From: Trichodesmium sp002260545
GTDB taxonomy: Bacteria > Cyanobacteriota > Cyanobacteriia > Cyanobacteriales > Microcoleaceae
DNA: 64,000 bases
Reading direction: 5' to 3'
Assembly (NCBI RefSeq): GCF_050016015.1
Contig: NZ_JBNHEQ010000158.1
Coordinates: 31,644 to 95,643 of the forward strand
Within the stretch, counting starts at the first letter, position 1; each line of letters begins with the position of its first letter. The position numbers and the translations under genes are program-made. The notes under the pieces are model-generated. The model saw nothing but the letters and a program-made list of their open reading frames with translations, was not told the origin of the DNA and did not search any database. This document shows, piece after piece, positions 1 to 9,111 of this stretch.

Positions 1-16
1 AAGTCCTAATTAGATC

Positions 17-232
17 GGGACTTACGCAGAGGTACTATATAACAATTCTAAATAGGTTGCGGGTAATCAAAAAGATGAAACTTCCACCTATTCCCTATTC
101 CCTATTCCCTATTCCCTAAAAGCGGTAAGATACTTATACACAAATAAAATAGGATTGCTTCATAGATATAGATTCAAAAAACTATAACGTTATAGTTTTG
201 AACACTATACCCATAGTCTTTGCGTAAGTCCT
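17..232. mobile_element. MITE-like element with GGACTTACGCA ends
   Basis: The ends are inverted: GGGACTTACGCA at 17-28 and TGCGTAAGTCCT at 221-232. Between them lie a run of TTCCCTA heptamers (about 86-118) and the palindrome CTATAACGTTATAG, which is also the core of the large array at 7.97-9.65 kb. There is no ORF. Related ends bound the element at 20654-20786. Calling it a non-autonomous element is an inference from structure. Confidence 0.5.
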
Positions 233-297
233 ATAGATATTAAACTATAATCTTTGTTAACTTGAAAATATAAACTTTATTGATATATAAAATTAAG

Positions 298-705
298 ATG
301 GCCTCCGTAGAATCTCCAAACTTAATTTCACTCCAATACCCCACTCATACTGAAAAAAGAGCCGAAAGAGCGCTGTATTGTAGTCCATTTAATCTAAAGT
401 TATTTGTAACAATGAGTTCTCAAAGTGTGGGATTAAAATCAATATCTTCTGATGCAGGCTTGAGAAATGATTACACAGTTTCCCTTTTATCAGAATTAGC
501 TGCTGAAGATTATCTTTTATGGCTAATCCAAGTAGGCGTACTCAGGCGAGAAGTTGATGGACAAGGAATAACAGATAGTTTTCGTCTCACTCCCCTAGGT
601 CATCAGTTAGTTAAAAAATATACTGGAAATGGAAATTGGCCTCAACCTACTATCAGCGATCGCCTTAATAATTTCATCAACCGTTGGTTTAGACTTCCTG
701 TTTAG
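298..705 (+). CDS. Cyanobacterial conserved protein of unknown function (Npun_F0494-like)
   Basis: This encodes a 135-residue soluble protein. Its most distinctive stretch, around residues 75-105, contains LLWLIQVGVLRREVDGQG followed by TDSFRLTPLG, which looks like a winged-helix-type segment. From memory it matches a small protein family found only in cyanobacteria (Npun_F0494 type); no function is known to me. I chose the ATG at 298; an upstream in-frame TTG at 280 would add six residues, and neither has a convincing ribosome binding site. A HIP1 site lies near its 3' end. It stands alone, with a MITE upstream and repeats downstream, so the context says nothing about its role. Confidence 0.75.
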   Translation: MASVESPNLISLQYPTHTEKRAERALYCSPFNLKLFVTMSSQSVGLKSISSDAGLRNDYTVSLLSELAAEDYLLWLIQVGVLRREVDGQGITDSFRLTPLGHQLVKKYTGNGNWPQPTISDRLNNFINRWFRLPV

Positions 706-1591
706 AAATGGAGGTTGTTGTAGAGATGGCAAAAGTGAAAGTCTCAAGTAAATTTAGATGCTAATTGTCCAGTCAACATCATCGGAAAATTAAGGATAAT
801 AATGGGTTGAAACATAGATATCTACATAAAAGAGGAGTTAGGAGAAAACAATAGATGATTTATGCACAATAATTAATTTAATTTTTTATTGTTAGAGATG
901 TGTATTAGTGAAGTCTAAGTTAGTCTTTTTAGCACCTCCCACAAAATTAAACCTAATCAGTTATCAGTTATTAGTTATCAATACTTCTGCAACAAGGAGG
1001 CTTGACATCAGGAATATTCTCTTTTTTTATCCCCTTATATCATGTCCGCTGGTATGGTCGCGTCCTGTAAAAGTTGGGGAAATATTTACACCTTATGTAA
1101 GGTTTTTCCTTTTCTTCTTCCTTCTCTCCTAGATAACTAAAGCCTTCTTCCTTATTCCTTACCGAAATAATTAATAATTAAGCAATTAAATAATTAGATA
1201 ATTCACGCCTTGAAGCCTCCCCTTTCAAGGGGAAAAAAATAAATCTTTTCCTTATTCGTCAATCCTCTCCCTAAAAGGGAGAGGTAATTATCAATTATCA
1301 ATTATCAATTATCAATTATCAATTATCAATTATCCATTATCAATTATCCATTATCAATTATCCATTGGCTGTTTGCGCAGCATGACAAACGGAAACTCAG
1401 AGGCTTGAAATAATGAAATTTATTCTTTATCATCCCCTTAAAAGGGGAGGCACATACCCTCTTTTTTTGATAATAAGAATTTATCCGATTACTTACTAGG
1501 GTTTAAGAGACAAAAACTATAAAGTTAATCCCCGTGACTTGAGTCCAGGGAGTATACCTATATAATTCATTCTTCCTGATAAAAAAAAGCT
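706..1591. other. 886-bp spacer upstream of cobQ, repeat-filled
   Basis: No convincing gene. It holds a reversed TAACTGATAACTGA-type leader repeat (about 958-1000), a long AT-rich MITE (1035-1365), a run of ATTATCAATT/ATTATCCATT units (about 1288-1365) and another small CCCCTTAAAAGGGG palindrome (about 1432-1449). I looked for a cobalamin riboswitch ahead of cobQ and did not recognise one. Confidence 0.6.
1035..1365. mobile_element. Family A MITE-like repeat, one end intact
   Basis: It starts with TTATATCATGTCCGCTGGTA (1035-1054), the same end as the element at 46322-46620 in the other orientation. Its body is shared too: a CTTCTTCC tract, AATTAATAATTAA, CCTCCCCTTTCAAGGGGA, and a second CCTCTCCCT/AGGGAGAGG palindrome ending in ATTATCAATT units. 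The far end does not match, so the copy is truncated or carries nested insertions. Confidence 0.55.
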
Positions 1592-3061
1592 ATGCAAGCA
1601 ATTATGGTAGTGGGAACCACTTCCCATGCTGGGAAATCTCTAATCACTACAGCCATCTGTAGAATTTTATCACGTCGCGGTTGGAGAGTAGCTCCCTTTA
1701 AAGGACAAAATATGGCTTTGAACTCCTATGTCACATCTACTGGAGGAGAAATGGGTCATGCTCAAGCAGTACAAGCTTGGGCCGCAGGTGTGACTCCTGC
1801 AATAGAAATGAATCCAATTTTATTAAAGCCTCAAGGAGATATGACTTCCCAAGTTATTATTAAGGGAAGAGCATTAGGTACAGTAGGAGCTATAGATTAT
1901 TATCAGCAATATTTTGATATTGGTTGGGAGGCTATCCAAGAATCTTTAGAAATTTTATCTCAAGAGTTTGACATTATAGTTTGTGAAGGAGCAGGTAGTC
2001 CTGCAGAAATAAATCTGAAGCACCGAGATTTAACTAATATGCGAGTGGCTAAGTATTTGAACGCCTCTACAATTTTAGTAGTTGATATTGACCGAGGGGG
2101 TGCTTTTGCTCATGTTATTGGTACATTAGAACTACTAGAACCAGAAGAAAAAGATTTAATTAAAGGAATAATAATTAATAAATTTAGAGGACAGAGGTCT
2201 CTCTTAGATTCAGGTATTCAGTGGTTAGAAGAAAGAACTAATATTCCTGTTGTTGGAGTGATTCCTTGGATTAATGAAGCTTTTCCGGCTGAAGATTCTT
2301 TGAGTATTTTAGAACAACGTTCTAATAAATCTACAACTGACATTACAATTGTCATTATTAGATTACCAAGAATTTCTAACTTTACGGATTTTGAGCCTTT
2401 AGATGCAGAATCTAGTGTTAAACTTAAATATCTTAATCCTGATGATAATTTGGGTTATCCTGATGCCATAATTATCCCTGGTTCTAAAACTACTATTAGC
2501 GATTTATTAGTATTACAAAAAACTGGTATGGCAAAAGCCATCAAAAATTATCAAGAATCTGGTGGTACAGTAATGGGAATTTGTGGTGGTTTTCAGATGC
2601 TTGGTGAACTTTTAATTGATTCTCAAGGTTTAGAAGGAAAAAAAGGAGAATATAAAGGACTAGAATTACTACCACTAAGAACTGTAATTACTCCTAAAAA
2701 AATTGCTCGGCAGCGACAAGTTATTGCTAATTACCCTTTAGGAAATTTACCAGTAGTAGGTTATGAAATTCATCAAGGTAGAACTAGAGTGATAAAACCA
2801 GACATAGTTAAACCTTTATTTGATGATTATGATTTAGGTTTTGTTAATAGCTATAAGTCTGTCTGGGGTAACTATTTACATGGAATATTTGATAATGGTC
2901 CTTGGCGTCGTTCTTGGTTAAATCTCTTGCGTAAAAAACGGGGACTAGACGGTTTACCTACTGGTATTGCTAATTATAGAGAACAACGAGAAGTGATTTT
3001 GGATTCAATTACAGATCAAGTCAATAATCACCTAGATTTAAAACCAATATTTAAGAATTAG
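1592..3061 (+). CDS. cobQ: Cobyric acid synthase CobQ
   Basis: A 489-residue ATP- and glutamine-dependent amidotransferase that amidates four side chains of adenosylcobyrinic a,c-diamide in B12 (or pseudo-B12) synthesis. The N-terminal dethiobiotin-synthetase-like domain shows the P-loop region VGTTSHAGKS (about residues 7-16) and the KGQNMALNSYVT block. The C-terminal class-I glutaminase-like domain shows the nucleophile in GICGGFQML (Cys331) and the histidine in YLHGIFDN. Length fits the family. The ATG at 1592 gives the normal CobQ N-terminus. The next gene is a small ferredoxin on the same strand, 222 bp downstream past a heptamer array, so a shared transcript is possible but unproven. 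Confidence 0.96.
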   Translation: MQAIMVVGTTSHAGKSLITTAICRILSRRGWRVAPFKGQNMALNSYVTSTGGEMGHAQAVQAWAAGVTPAIEMNPILLKPQGDMTSQVIIKGRALGTVGAIDYYQQYFDIGWEAIQESLEILSQEFDIIVCEGAGSPAEINLKHRDLTNMRVAKYLNASTILVVDIDRGGAFAHVIGTLELLEPEEKDLIKGIIINKFRGQRSLLDSGIQWLEERTNIPVVGVIPWINEAFPAEDSLSILEQRSNKSTTDITIVIIRLPRISNFTDFEPLDAESSVKLKYLNPDDNLGYPDAIIIPGSKTTISDLLVLQKTGMAKAIKNYQESGGTVMGICGGFQMLGELLIDSQGLEGKKGEYKGLELLPLRTVITPKKIARQRQVIANYPLGNLPVVGYEIHQGRTRVIKPDIVKPLFDDYDLGFVNSYKSVWGNYLHGIFDNGPWRRSWLNLLRKKRGLDGLPTGIANYREQREVILDSITDQVNNHLDLKPIFKN

Positions 3062-3106
3062 GGAGTAGGGAGTAGGGAGTAGGGAGTAGGGAGTAGGGAG
3101 TAGGGG
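3061..3106. repeat. GGGAGTA heptamer array
   Basis: Six perfect copies of GGGAGTA begin within a few bases of the cobQ stop codon. This is a cyanobacterial short tandemly repeated repetitive (STRR) array. A shorter related run lies near 3160-3175. The heptamer content makes slippage likely. Confidence 0.9.
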
Positions 3107-3283
3107 AAAATAATTGATGTTGATTTTTGATTATTGGAAATATGTATTTTTAGTAAGTAAGGAGTAGGGAGTAGAGGCTAATAATTGATGTTTATAGTGG
3201 GATAATTAATTTGATTTTTGATTATTGGAAATGTCTATTATAAATGAGCAATTATCTCTACTCAAAAAGCTGATAGCTGAATT

Positions 3284-3571
3284 ATGAAAGCTATATCAAA
3301 ATTATCAAGTAGGTCATCAAACCAAATTAAACCAAAGATGAAAATAATTTTTTTGCCAGATAAAATTACTGTTGATGCAGAGGCAGGAGAACCGCTGCTA
3401 GAAGTAGCTGAACGTGCTGGAGTAACAATTCCCACAGGTTGCTTAATGGGTTCTTGTCATGCTTGCGAAGTAGAATTAGATAATGGTCAAACTATTTGTG
3501 CTTGTATAACAGCAGTTCCTCCTGGAGAAAAACAAATGACTATCAACCTTTCTGTAGACATGGACTGGTAA
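3284..3571 (+). CDS. Small [2Fe-2S] ferredoxin, cobQ neighbour
   Basis: A 95-residue protein with a beta-grasp ferredoxin fold. The cluster ligands are visible as C-x4-C-x2-C in GCLMGSCHACEVEL, followed by CAC after a 12-residue spacer (TICACITAV). It should carry electrons at low potential. The ATG at 3284 gives a 19-residue extension rich in Ser and Lys; a second in-frame ATG at 3338 (MKIIFLPDK) would give a 77-residue ferredoxin closer to the usual start, so the true start is open. Sitting behind cobQ, it could deliver electrons to a corrinoid step such as cobalt reduction, but that is inference from position only. Confidence 0.88.
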   Translation: MKAISKLSSRSSNQIKPKMKIIFLPDKITVDAEAGEPLLEVAERAGVTIPTGCLMGSCHACEVELDNGQTICACITAVPPGEKQMTINLSVDMDW

Positions 3572-3607
3572 TTTCCCAGCAAAAATTATGTTTTTGGAAA
3601 TTGATAC

Positions 3608-4066
3608 TTAATTTCCTTCTTTTTCCTTCTGTTCTATGGCAATAACATAATCACGAAATCTTTCCAAATCTGCCATTAAAGTAGATTCTACTATCCTCCC
3701 TAAAAATAAATTATCCATAATTTTTATTAGCCACCCAGGAACTCCATAAGCTACAGTTAGCTTAACAATACTACTACCATGACGGTCATAAAAACGGATG
3801 GCACCTCGGTTGGGTAAGCCATCCACAGACTCCCACTGAATAATTTGATTGGTAACTATTTTCTCAATTCGAGAAAGCCAGCTAAACTCAAAATTACCAC
3901 TAGCTAATTTCCACTTGGATAAGTCTGGATTATCTTTAAGCACTTCAACAGATTCAATCCACTTCATCCATTGTGGCATTTGTTCTAAGTCAGACCACAG
4001 ACTCCACACTAAATCAATTGGGGCAGCTACCTCTATCTGTACACTATGTTCTAGCCAATCAGTCAT
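3608..4066 (-). CDS. SRPBCC (cyclase/dehydrase-like) family protein
   Basis: A 152-residue protein of the START/Bet v1-like SRPBCC superfamily. The N-terminal pattern EVAAPIDLVWSLWSDLEQMPQWMKWI is the typical first helix-grip segment with conserved tryptophans, and the C-terminal long helix is present. Such proteins bind hydrophobic ligands. In many cyanobacteria a relative sits next to zeta-carotene desaturase; here crtQ is on the same strand but 2.3 kb upstream, separated by repeats, which suggests an ancestral pair pushed apart. A carotenoid-related role is inference. The start codon lies inside a leader repeat reading TAATAACTGAAATGAC. Confidence 0.85.
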   Translation of the reverse strand: MTDWLEHSVQIEVAAPIDLVWSLWSDLEQMPQWMKWIESVEVLKDNPDLSKWKLASGNFEFSWLSRIEKIVTNQIIQWESVDGLPNRGAIRFYDRHGSSIVKLTVAYGVPGWLIKIMDNLFLGRIVESTLMADLERFRDYVIAIEQKEKEGN

Positions 4067-4106
4067 TTCAGTTATTAGTTATTAGTTATTAGTTATCAGT
4101 TATTAG
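4062..4106 (-). repeat. TAACTGATAACTGAAATGAC leader repeat at a start codon
   Basis: On the minus strand, TAATAACTGATAACT units run directly into CTGAAATGAC, whose ATG is the start of the SRPBCC gene. The same junction occurs at the start codons at 13085, 19638, 30998 and 49839. A reversed, gene-less copy is at about 958-1000. Confidence 0.8.
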
Positions 4107-4303
4107 TATCTCTGCAATAAGGACGCTGGAAATACTGAAGTTCATTTTTTTATTTTTTACAATATAGGGTATTTTAGGTGAGTAGATCGCCAGTCAGTAC
4201 CTTAATAGCCCATCCTAACTGCTAATTTTTTCTGGAGAGAGGTTGACTGAAAAGCTTTTGGAATAAGGTTTTAATCTTACTTGTCATCCCGTGAGTATAT
4301 ACG

Positions 4304-4892
4304 CAATAGAAGGAAAATTTCACCACCCATCACCTCTGCTGGGGTGCTTCAGAAAATGAATCTATTATTGCTCCATACCCAATAGAAGCAAAATTTCACC
4401 ACCCATCACCTCTGCTGGGGTGCTTCAGAAAATGAATCTATTATTGCTCCATACCCAATAGAAGCAAAATTTCACCACCCATCACCTCTGCTGGGGTGCT
4501 TCAGAAAATGAATCTATTATTGCTCCATACCCAATAGAAGCAAAATTTCACCACCCATCACCTCTGCTGGGGTGCTTCAGAAAATGAATCTATTATTGCT
4601 CTATACGCAATAGAAGGAAAATTTCACCACCCATCACCTCTGGCGGGGTGCTTCAGAAAATGTTTGAACTATTGCTCCATACAATAGAAGCAAAATTTTA
4701 CCACCCATCACCTCTGCTTGGGTGCTTCAGAAAATGTTTAAACTATTGCTCCATACCCAATAGAAGTAAAATTTCACCACCCATCACCTCTGCTGGGGTG
4801 CTTCAGAAAATGTTTGAACTATTGCTCCATACGCAATAGAAGTAAAATTTCACTACTCATCACCTCTGCTGGGATGCTTAAGAAAATGATTA
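4304..4892. repeat. 76-bp tandem repeat, eight copies
   Basis: Units start at CAATAGAAG: 4304, 4380, 4456, 4532, 4608, 4682, 4758 and 4834. The period is 76 bp, except one 74-bp unit that lost two C residues. Each unit contains TTTCACCACCCATCACCTCT, then GCTGGGGTGCTTCAGAAAATG and an ATTATTGCT or ACTATTGCT block. Copies 1-4 are almost identical and copies 5-8 diverge. 76 is not a multiple of three, and there are no spacers, so this is neither a coding repeat nor a CRISPR. Confidence 0.93.
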
Positions 4893-4897
4893 AATTA

Positions 4898-5487
4898 GGG
4901 TTTACTGAAAAAAGCACAGTGTAGGAAGGGTGGGGAGTGTAGGAAGTGTGGGGAGACAGAGAAATGAGGAATAATAATTGTACCTGTATCTTTCTGTACT
5001 TGTTCACTCAAAGTCCTAACTTTTTAGTCACTCATTCTACCCGTAGTTTGCTGTTGACATTAAATTATCAAGAAAGTAGAAGTAAGAATTATCCTTTGAT
5101 TTTTCTGCCCTTGTAAAAAAAATCATAACTAAAAACCTAAAAATAGGAAGTGAGAGTTAGCCATTGATTAAAATCAATAGTCATCGTTTCGCGCTAGCGT
5201 TGCGGAGCAAACGACACAGGTTTTAACCCGTCATTATTCTTAATAAAAAAAAGCTGATTTTTGGCTAATCTAAAACTAAGGAGGTGATGCAAATTGTATG
5301 GATGTCAGCAAAATTTAATTAAAGAATCTCCAGATGTAATAGCAATTCTTGAATATATCTGCTCTGAAGCCAATAAATTGACAAATTGTGGGATTTATTA
5401 TTGCCGTAAAATGCTGTTCCAAACGGGAGTTTTTCTGACTAAAGCGGCGAGAAATCAAGCAGAATAAGACTTTTTCAACAAACCCTA
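4898..5487. mobile_element. Degenerate transposable element with AGGGTTT(A/G)YTGAAAAA ends
   Basis: AGGGTTTACTGAAAAAA at 4898 is inverted relative to CTTTTTCAACAAACCCT ending at 5487, with a possible ATT target duplication. The ends match those of family B elements at 6117-6314 and 12561-12785. It contains a TTGCGGAGCAAACG repeat near 5200 and a TnpB remnant near its right end. It looks composite. Confidence 0.5.
5294..5467 (+). pseudogene. TnpB (IS200/IS605 family) N-terminal fragment
   Basis: The frame ending in TAA at 5465-5467 reads YGCQQNLIKESPDVIAIL and then EYICSEANKLTNCGIYYCRK, followed by MLFQTG. This is the characteristic N-terminal region of IS200/IS605 accessory protein TnpB, the RNA-guided nuclease relative of Cas12. 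Only about 57 codons remain. The RuvC-like and zinc-ribbon parts are gone, there is no start codon, and the fragment stops just before the inverted repeat that ends the surrounding element. It is a dead remnant; family recognition is from memory. Confidence 0.7.
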
Positions 5488-6116
5488 TTTAAGCCCCTAC
5501 TTCCAAATTGTGCGCAAGGTTAACTTGTCACTGGATGTTTTTTACCCATAGTTTATTCCCATTGGTAATAGTTGCACATTAATCCGAGTTATCAGGACTA
5601 CAAATAGTTACCTTTTGTAGATTTCCTTGAGCTAAAATTATATCCATGTGAGCAACTTCAAGACAAATAAAAAATAGAAAAACTGCGATGCAGGTTAACA
5701 CGATAAATTAGGCTTTCCGAAGAAACATTTTATCCCCTTGTTATTTCTTGAGTAATTTGACTGAGTATAAAAAACATATTTCCCTACTGCCTTTATAAAA
5801 GTTTGCAGATACATCCTAGAGAGCAGACTTTCCTCCATTACCAAAAAATTAAGGTATAAACCCTCTCCATTCATAGAGAAAAAAGAAAAAAATTCCTTGA
5901 GCAAATCCTCTTATTTATCAGAAGAGGTAATAATTAATAATTAATTATGCCTCTCCTAGACTGGTTATAGCCTCTTTCTTAGTAATTGAAATAGCTCTAA
6001 ACCCTTAAATAGCAGATAATTAAACCAAATAAAAATCCATCTTGATTATAATTGCTTTTTTCTATTCACATAACTATTGCTATACAAAGATTATGAACTT
6101 CCTAAGTGTAGTAATT
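5488..6116. other. Repeat-bearing spacer
   Basis: No gene is supported. A degraded family A repeat (AATTAAGGTATAAACCCTCTCC, roughly 5845-5950) is visible. The rest is AT-rich without clear structure. Confidence 0.4.
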
Positions 6117-6314
6117 AGGGCTTGCTGATTAAATATAAAACTATTGACAAATAAAGATTCTAGCATTTGTAGGTCTTAACAAAGTACCTGGTTTTTAGCT
6201 CTTAATGCTCAAAAAGTTAGCATTTCTGGTGCATAGTTGGGCAGAAAAATTCTCCCCTACTCCCCTACTCCCCCGCTCCCCTACTCCTTCAAAAAGACTT
6301 TTTCAGCAAACCCC
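6117..6314. mobile_element. Family B MITE, about 200 bp
   Basis: The left end AGGGCTTGCTGATTAAA and right end CTTTTTCAGCAAACCCC are inverted. Flanking AATT on both sides may be the target duplication. The interior (AAAGTACCTGG, AAAAAGTTAGCATTT) is shared with 12561-12785 (opposite orientation) and with a truncated copy at 48204-48330. There is no transposase gene, and a CTCCCCTA run near the right end. Confidence 0.65.
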
Positions 6315-6347
6315 AATTAATTTATCTATAGCTACCCTAGAAAAACC

Positions 6348-7817
6348 TTAATTATTAACTGTTGAACTACTCCCTAAAATATTTTCAACATTCGCCAAAA
6401 TTACCTTAGCAGCTTGCTTCCCAGAAATAGTTGCCCCCTCCATACTATCAATATAATCCTGTTGAGTATAGCTACCTGCCAGAAAAAAGTTAGGCACCGG
6501 AGTCTGTTGGTTCGGACGATACGGGTCCATACCAGGAACTTCCCGATATAAAGACTGAGCCAACTTCACCACACTATACCAAGTCATATTTAATTCCCGT
6601 GATGAAGGAAATAATTCATGGACTTGTTCTAACACATGGTGAGCGATCGCCTCATTACTCTCCTTAATAAAAGGATCGCCAGGAGTCAATACCAACTGTA
6701 ATAAAGAACCCTCCCCTTGGCGATAATAATCTCCCGGACTTGTCAATGCCAAATCCGCAAAACAAGAAAAGTCAGCATCTGGAGTATAAAGTAAATTATC
6801 AAGACCAGCAGCACGCTCTAATTGTTCACGTTGGTTTTTATCATGTAGCTCTGTCACCCAACCATCAAATCTCAACTGTACTGTTGCTACAGGAACCGCA
6901 TCTAACTTATAAATATTGTCAAACTCCGGCCATTTCCGCCAAGCTTCCGGTAAAATGCGCTGAATACCCGGTACATCGCAGGCAAAAACATAAGCATCAG
7001 CAGTAATAGTTTCTGTCGTATCCCCATTAGCTACAACTATTCCACTAACACGAGTTTCTCCATCATTCTCAGAAAACTGTATTTCCCTAACTTGTCGTCT
7101 AGTAAAAATCTTAGTGCCCCGTTCCTCCAAATAATCAACAATAGGTTTGTGCAGATACTCATAAGGAGAACCTTCCAACATTCGCAACACAGATGCTTCT
7201 GTCTTAGCAGCAAATAATTGGAATATTGTCAACATACATCGAGCAGAAATATTATCCGCATCAATAAACCCCAGAGCATAAGCAATAGGATTCCACATTC
7301 TCTTAATACTTCCATCAGAGCCACCTTGCCCACGAAACCAGTCTCCAAAACTTACCCTATCCAAATCTCGAATAGTTTTCATTGCCCCATCAAAATCTAC
7401 CAAACCTCTAACTATCGGACTGGTACCCAAGGCAATTGCATTTTGTAACTTATCTTGCACAGAGAGCTGAGATGTGGTAAAGAAAGCTTTTAATCCATTA
7501 AAAGGCGCTCCAGTCAGGAAGCGAAAATCTAAAGAACCTGTTTTACCCCCTTTATTAATAAAATTGTGAGTATGTTCCTTGAGACGGAGATTTTTAAAGG
7601 CTCCCACTTTTTTCATTAAATCAAAAAGTTGGTAGTAACAGCCAAAGAAAACGTGCAAACCCATTTCCACATGGTTTCCATCTCCATCGACCCAACTCCC
7701 TACTTTCCCTCCAACAAAAGGGCGAGATTCAAATATTTCCACTTGATGCCCAGCATCAGCCAATTCTACAGCAGTGGCCATTCCTGCTAATCCTGCACCT
7801 GCGATCGCAACTCGCAT
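6348..7817 (-). CDS. crtQ: 9,9'-di-cis-zeta-carotene desaturase (ZDS type)
   Basis: A 489-residue flavoprotein that introduces the double bonds turning zeta-carotene into lycopene precursors in the plant/cyanobacterial carotenoid pathway, peripheral to the thylakoid or plasma membrane. The N-terminal FAD-binding Rossmann motif GAGLAGMATAVELADAG (residues 6-22) continues to EIFESR. The signature GGKVGSWVDGDGNHVEMGLH follows, and the C-terminal FAD block reads FFLAGSYTQQDYIDSMEGA. Length is normal. The start ATG at 7817 is immediately followed by the Rossmann fold, as expected. It faces away from the repeat array upstream. It is also called zds. Confidence 0.96.
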   Translation of the reverse strand: MRVAIAGAGLAGMATAVELADAGHQVEIFESRPFVGGKVGSWVDGDGNHVEMGLHVFFGCYYQLFDLMKKVGAFKNLRLKEHTHNFINKGGKTGSLDFRFLTGAPFNGLKAFFTTSQLSVQDKLQNAIALGTSPIVRGLVDFDGAMKTIRDLDRVSFGDWFRGQGGSDGSIKRMWNPIAYALGFIDADNISARCMLTIFQLFAAKTEASVLRMLEGSPYEYLHKPIVDYLEERGTKIFTRRQVREIQFSENDGETRVSGIVVANGDTTETITADAYVFACDVPGIQRILPEAWRKWPEFDNIYKLDAVPVATVQLRFDGWVTELHDKNQREQLERAAGLDNLLYTPDADFSCFADLALTSPGDYYRQGEGSLLQLVLTPGDPFIKESNEAIAHHVLEQVHELFPSSRELNMTWYSVVKLAQSLYREVPGMDPYRPNQQTPVPNFFLAGSYTQQDYIDSMEGATISGKQAAKVILANVENILGSSSTVNN

Positions 7818-8149
7818 TCTTTACTTCCTTACTCAGTTTTTTTACAAATATTAATAATTCTACCAAGAAGAAAGTCTTTTGAGGTTTGAGAAAGTGATTT
7901 CCTCTAAAGAAATGTAGAAAAATTTTTTGCAGATGTATCAGTTATGACTTAAGTATTTTCAGTTATAAACACTACATATCTATAACGTTATAGTTTTTAA
8001 ATGCTATATATAGTGTTTTTTTATCAGTCAAGGGTTATTTTTTTCGCTCTTCCCTATTCCTTTGTATCATTTACAAGACTTAGAGATTTTTCAATTATAA
8101 ACACTACATATCTATAACGTTATAGTTTTTAAATGCTATATATAGTGTT

Positions 8150-8352
8150 NNNNNNNNNNNNNNNNNNNNNNNNNNNNNNNNNNNNNNNNNNNNNNNNNNN
8201 NNNNNNNNNNNNNNNNNNNNNNNNNNNNNNNNNNNNNNNNNNNNNNNNNTCTNNNNNNNNNNNNNNNNNNNNNNNNNNNNNNNNNNNNNNNNNNNNNNNN
8301 NNNNNNNNNNNNNNNNNNNNNNNNNNNNNNNNNNNNNNNNNNNNNNNNNNNN
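8150..8352. other. Assembly gap (two 100-N runs around TCT)
   Basis: 100 Ns (8150-8249), the bases TCT, then 100 Ns (8253-8352). The gap falls exactly inside the tandem array, so the true number of units is unknown. It separates the crtQ side from the next gene, so the joining of the two sides rests on scaffolding. Confidence 0.98.
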
Positions 8353-8925
8353 TAAACACTACATATCTATAACGTTATAGTTTTTAAATGCTATATATAG
8401 TGTTTCTCCCTAAGTCATGGGTAATTTCTTTTTCCTTCCTCCTTTGTATGATTCACAGGAGTTAGGCATTTTTCAGTTCTAGGGACTTCAACTGCCAAAA
8501 TTGTCTCAAAGTAAGGGAGTAAGGAGTAACCAGTAACGATAGAGTATAACAATTGGAATAATTTATTTTCTACTATTTTCCCTAAACACTACATATCTAT
8601 AACGTTATAGTTTTTAAATGCTATATATAGTGTTTCTCCCTAAGTCATGGGTAATTTCTTTTTCCTTCCTCCTTTGTATGATTCACAGGAGTTAGGCATT
8701 TTTCAGTTCTAGGGACTTCAACTGCCAAAATTGTCTCAAAGTAAGGGAGTAAGGAGTAACCAGTAACGATAGAGTATAACAATTGGAATAATTTATTTTC
8801 TACTATTTTCCCTAAACACTACATATCTATAACGTTATAGTTTTTAAATGCTATATATAGTGTTTCTGCCTAAGTCATAGGTGATTTCTTCTTTCCTTCC
8901 TCCTTTGTATGATTCACAGGAGTTA

Positions 8926-9111
8926 TACCATTTCTCAAAAATATTGCTATATTTGATTGGGTGGGGTACGGACGTTGCATGCAACGTCCGTACACATAAT
9001 AATAATTAACATCAACTGGTTAATAATTAGGGAATAATTCCTGGTTGCCTGTATTAATTATTTAATAATTGAAGTGTTACCCAAGTATAGCATTTATTTT
9101 GGTAATTGGTA
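8926..9111. mobile_element. 186-bp MITE inserted in a tandem-array unit, TTA target duplication
   Basis: Comparison with neighbouring units defines it precisely. The uninterrupted unit reads GAGTTAGGCATT; here GAGTTA is followed by TACCATTTCTC...GTAATTGGTA and then TTAGGCATT. The ends TACCA/TGGTA are inverted and TTA is duplicated. Inside is a perfect 28-bp palindrome (8966-8993). Confidence 0.85.
8966..8993. repeat. Perfect 28-bp palindrome (GTACGGACGTTGCA half-site)
   Basis: The half-site GTACGGACGTTGCA is followed at once by its exact reverse complement. Close relatives with GTAGGGA outer arms are at 32836-32863 (inside a coding region), 44950-44977 and, with another core, 27571-27598. 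A split copy lies at 48360-48462. Confidence 0.95.

Noticed and set aside
908..1132. Open frame of 74 codons starting with GTG
   Set aside because: It runs through a leader repeat and the end of a family A MITE, has no ribosome binding site and a low-complexity C-terminus.
1381..1591. Cobalamin riboswitch ahead of cobQ
   Set aside because: No B12-box-like core was recognised; a covariance-model search would be needed to exclude it fully.
4648..4839. Repeat-encoded protein in the 76-bp array
   Set aside because: The period is not a multiple of three; the open stretch is short and depends on the 74-bp unit.
4304..4892. CRISPR array
   Set aside because: Units are contiguous 76-bp repeats without variable spacers. 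The 7.97-9.65 kb array was rejected for the same reason: its filler is also repeated.
5695..5904. 69-codon frame on the minus strand
   Set aside because: Overlaps a degraded family A repeat, with low-complexity sequence and no initiation signal.
8129..8372. Open frames on both strands across the gap
   Set aside because: They consist almost wholly of N positions.
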